A stretch of DNA of 7,083 bases from an uncultured Collinsella sp. (GTDB lineage Bacteria; Actinomycetota; Coriobacteriia; Coriobacteriales; Coriobacteriaceae), in contig UQIC01000054.1 in the NCBI GenBank assembly GCA_900540985.1, positions 1-7,083 on the forward strand. The letters run 5' to 3'. The position numbers and the translations under genes were made by a program. Shown here piece after piece: positions 6,990-7,083 of this stretch (the first letter of the stretch is position 1; the number at the start of each line of letters is the position of its first letter). Below the pieces are notes generated by a model. That model was given only the letters and a program-made list of their open reading frames with translations, was not told the DNA's origin and did not search any database.

Positions 6990-7019
6990 GTTATAAAACA
7001 CAGCTACTATGTGAGACAA
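6990..7019 (-). promoter_or_regulatory. Candidate distal operon promoter
   Basis: On the minus strand, -35 TTGTCT (7014-7019) and -10 TATAAC (6990-6995) have an 18-bp spacer, matching consensus at 4/6 and 5/6. It sits just after the upstream terminator and about 36 bp ahead of the proximal candidate, with the same spacing and a near-identical -35. Either or both may drive the operon. Confidence 0.4.
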
Positions 7020-7037
7020 AAGCCCGTAAACGCAAAA

Positions 7038-7065
7038 AAGGGGGAGGCCGCGAGGCCTCCCCCTT
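7038..7065 (-). terminator. Strong intrinsic terminator of an upstream gene
   Basis: A perfect 10-bp GC-rich stem (7040-7049 with 7054-7063) encloses a 4-nt loop and is extended by two A-T pairs. On the minus strand it is followed directly by a run of six T (7034-7039), the textbook rho-independent form. It must end a minus-strand transcript starting right of the window and insulates the acpS operon. On the plus strand there is no comparable T run. No gene is seen in 7066-7083. Confidence 0.88.
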
Positions 7066-7083
7066 CTCAGTTCAAGCGTACGG

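Noticed and set aside
6937..7033. Riboswitch or structured leader ahead of acpS
   Set aside because: The gap is short, has promoter-like boxes close to the start and shows no long pairing or known aptamer pattern beyond a 5-bp inverted repeat.

Overview
The window carries a compact six-gene, minus-strand housekeeping operon from a moderately GC-rich bacterium. The sequence set (holo-ACP synthase, Nnr, alanine racemase, type 4 uracil-DNA glycosylase, TsaE and a TsaB-RimI-TsaD fusion) and the protein style suggest an anaerobic, gut-type actinobacterium of the class Coriobacteriia, Collinsella-like. That taxonomic guess rests on recall of family style and gene order; no search was run.

Layout, in the direction of transcription (right to left): the right edge holds a strong intrinsic terminator (7038-7065) closing an unseen gene upstream. 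A regulatory gap of about 115 bp follows, with two tandem sigma70-type promoter candidates and a small inverted repeat. Then come acpS (6924-6385), nnr (6384-4768), alr (4765-3620), a family 4 uracil-DNA glycosylase gene (3611-2991), tsaE (2978-2472) and the triple fusion tsaB-rimI-tsaD (2485-101). A hairpin at 2-38 probably ends the unit. Junctions are very tight: 0, 2, 8 and 12 nt gaps, then a 14-nt overlap. Shine-Dalgarno motifs sit on or beside the previous stop codons, so one polycistronic mRNA with translational coupling is likely. All six frames are open and intact. No tRNA, rRNA, CRISPR, insertion sequence or phage gene was seen.

The genes serve several basic tasks. AcpS activates acyl carrier protein with phosphopantetheine. 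Nnr repairs damaged NAD(P)H hydrates. Alr makes D-alanine for peptidoglycan. The uracil-DNA glycosylase removes deaminated cytosine. TsaE, TsaB and TsaD form the threonylcarbamoyl-transfer machinery for t6A37 in ANN-decoding tRNAs, and RimI acetylates the N terminus of ribosomal protein S18 in well-studied bacteria. The least ordinary feature is that TsaB, RimI and TsaD are one continuous polypeptide of about 794 residues, with TsaE encoded immediately upstream and overlapping. I see no evidence for an unknown defence, mobile or biosynthetic system here.
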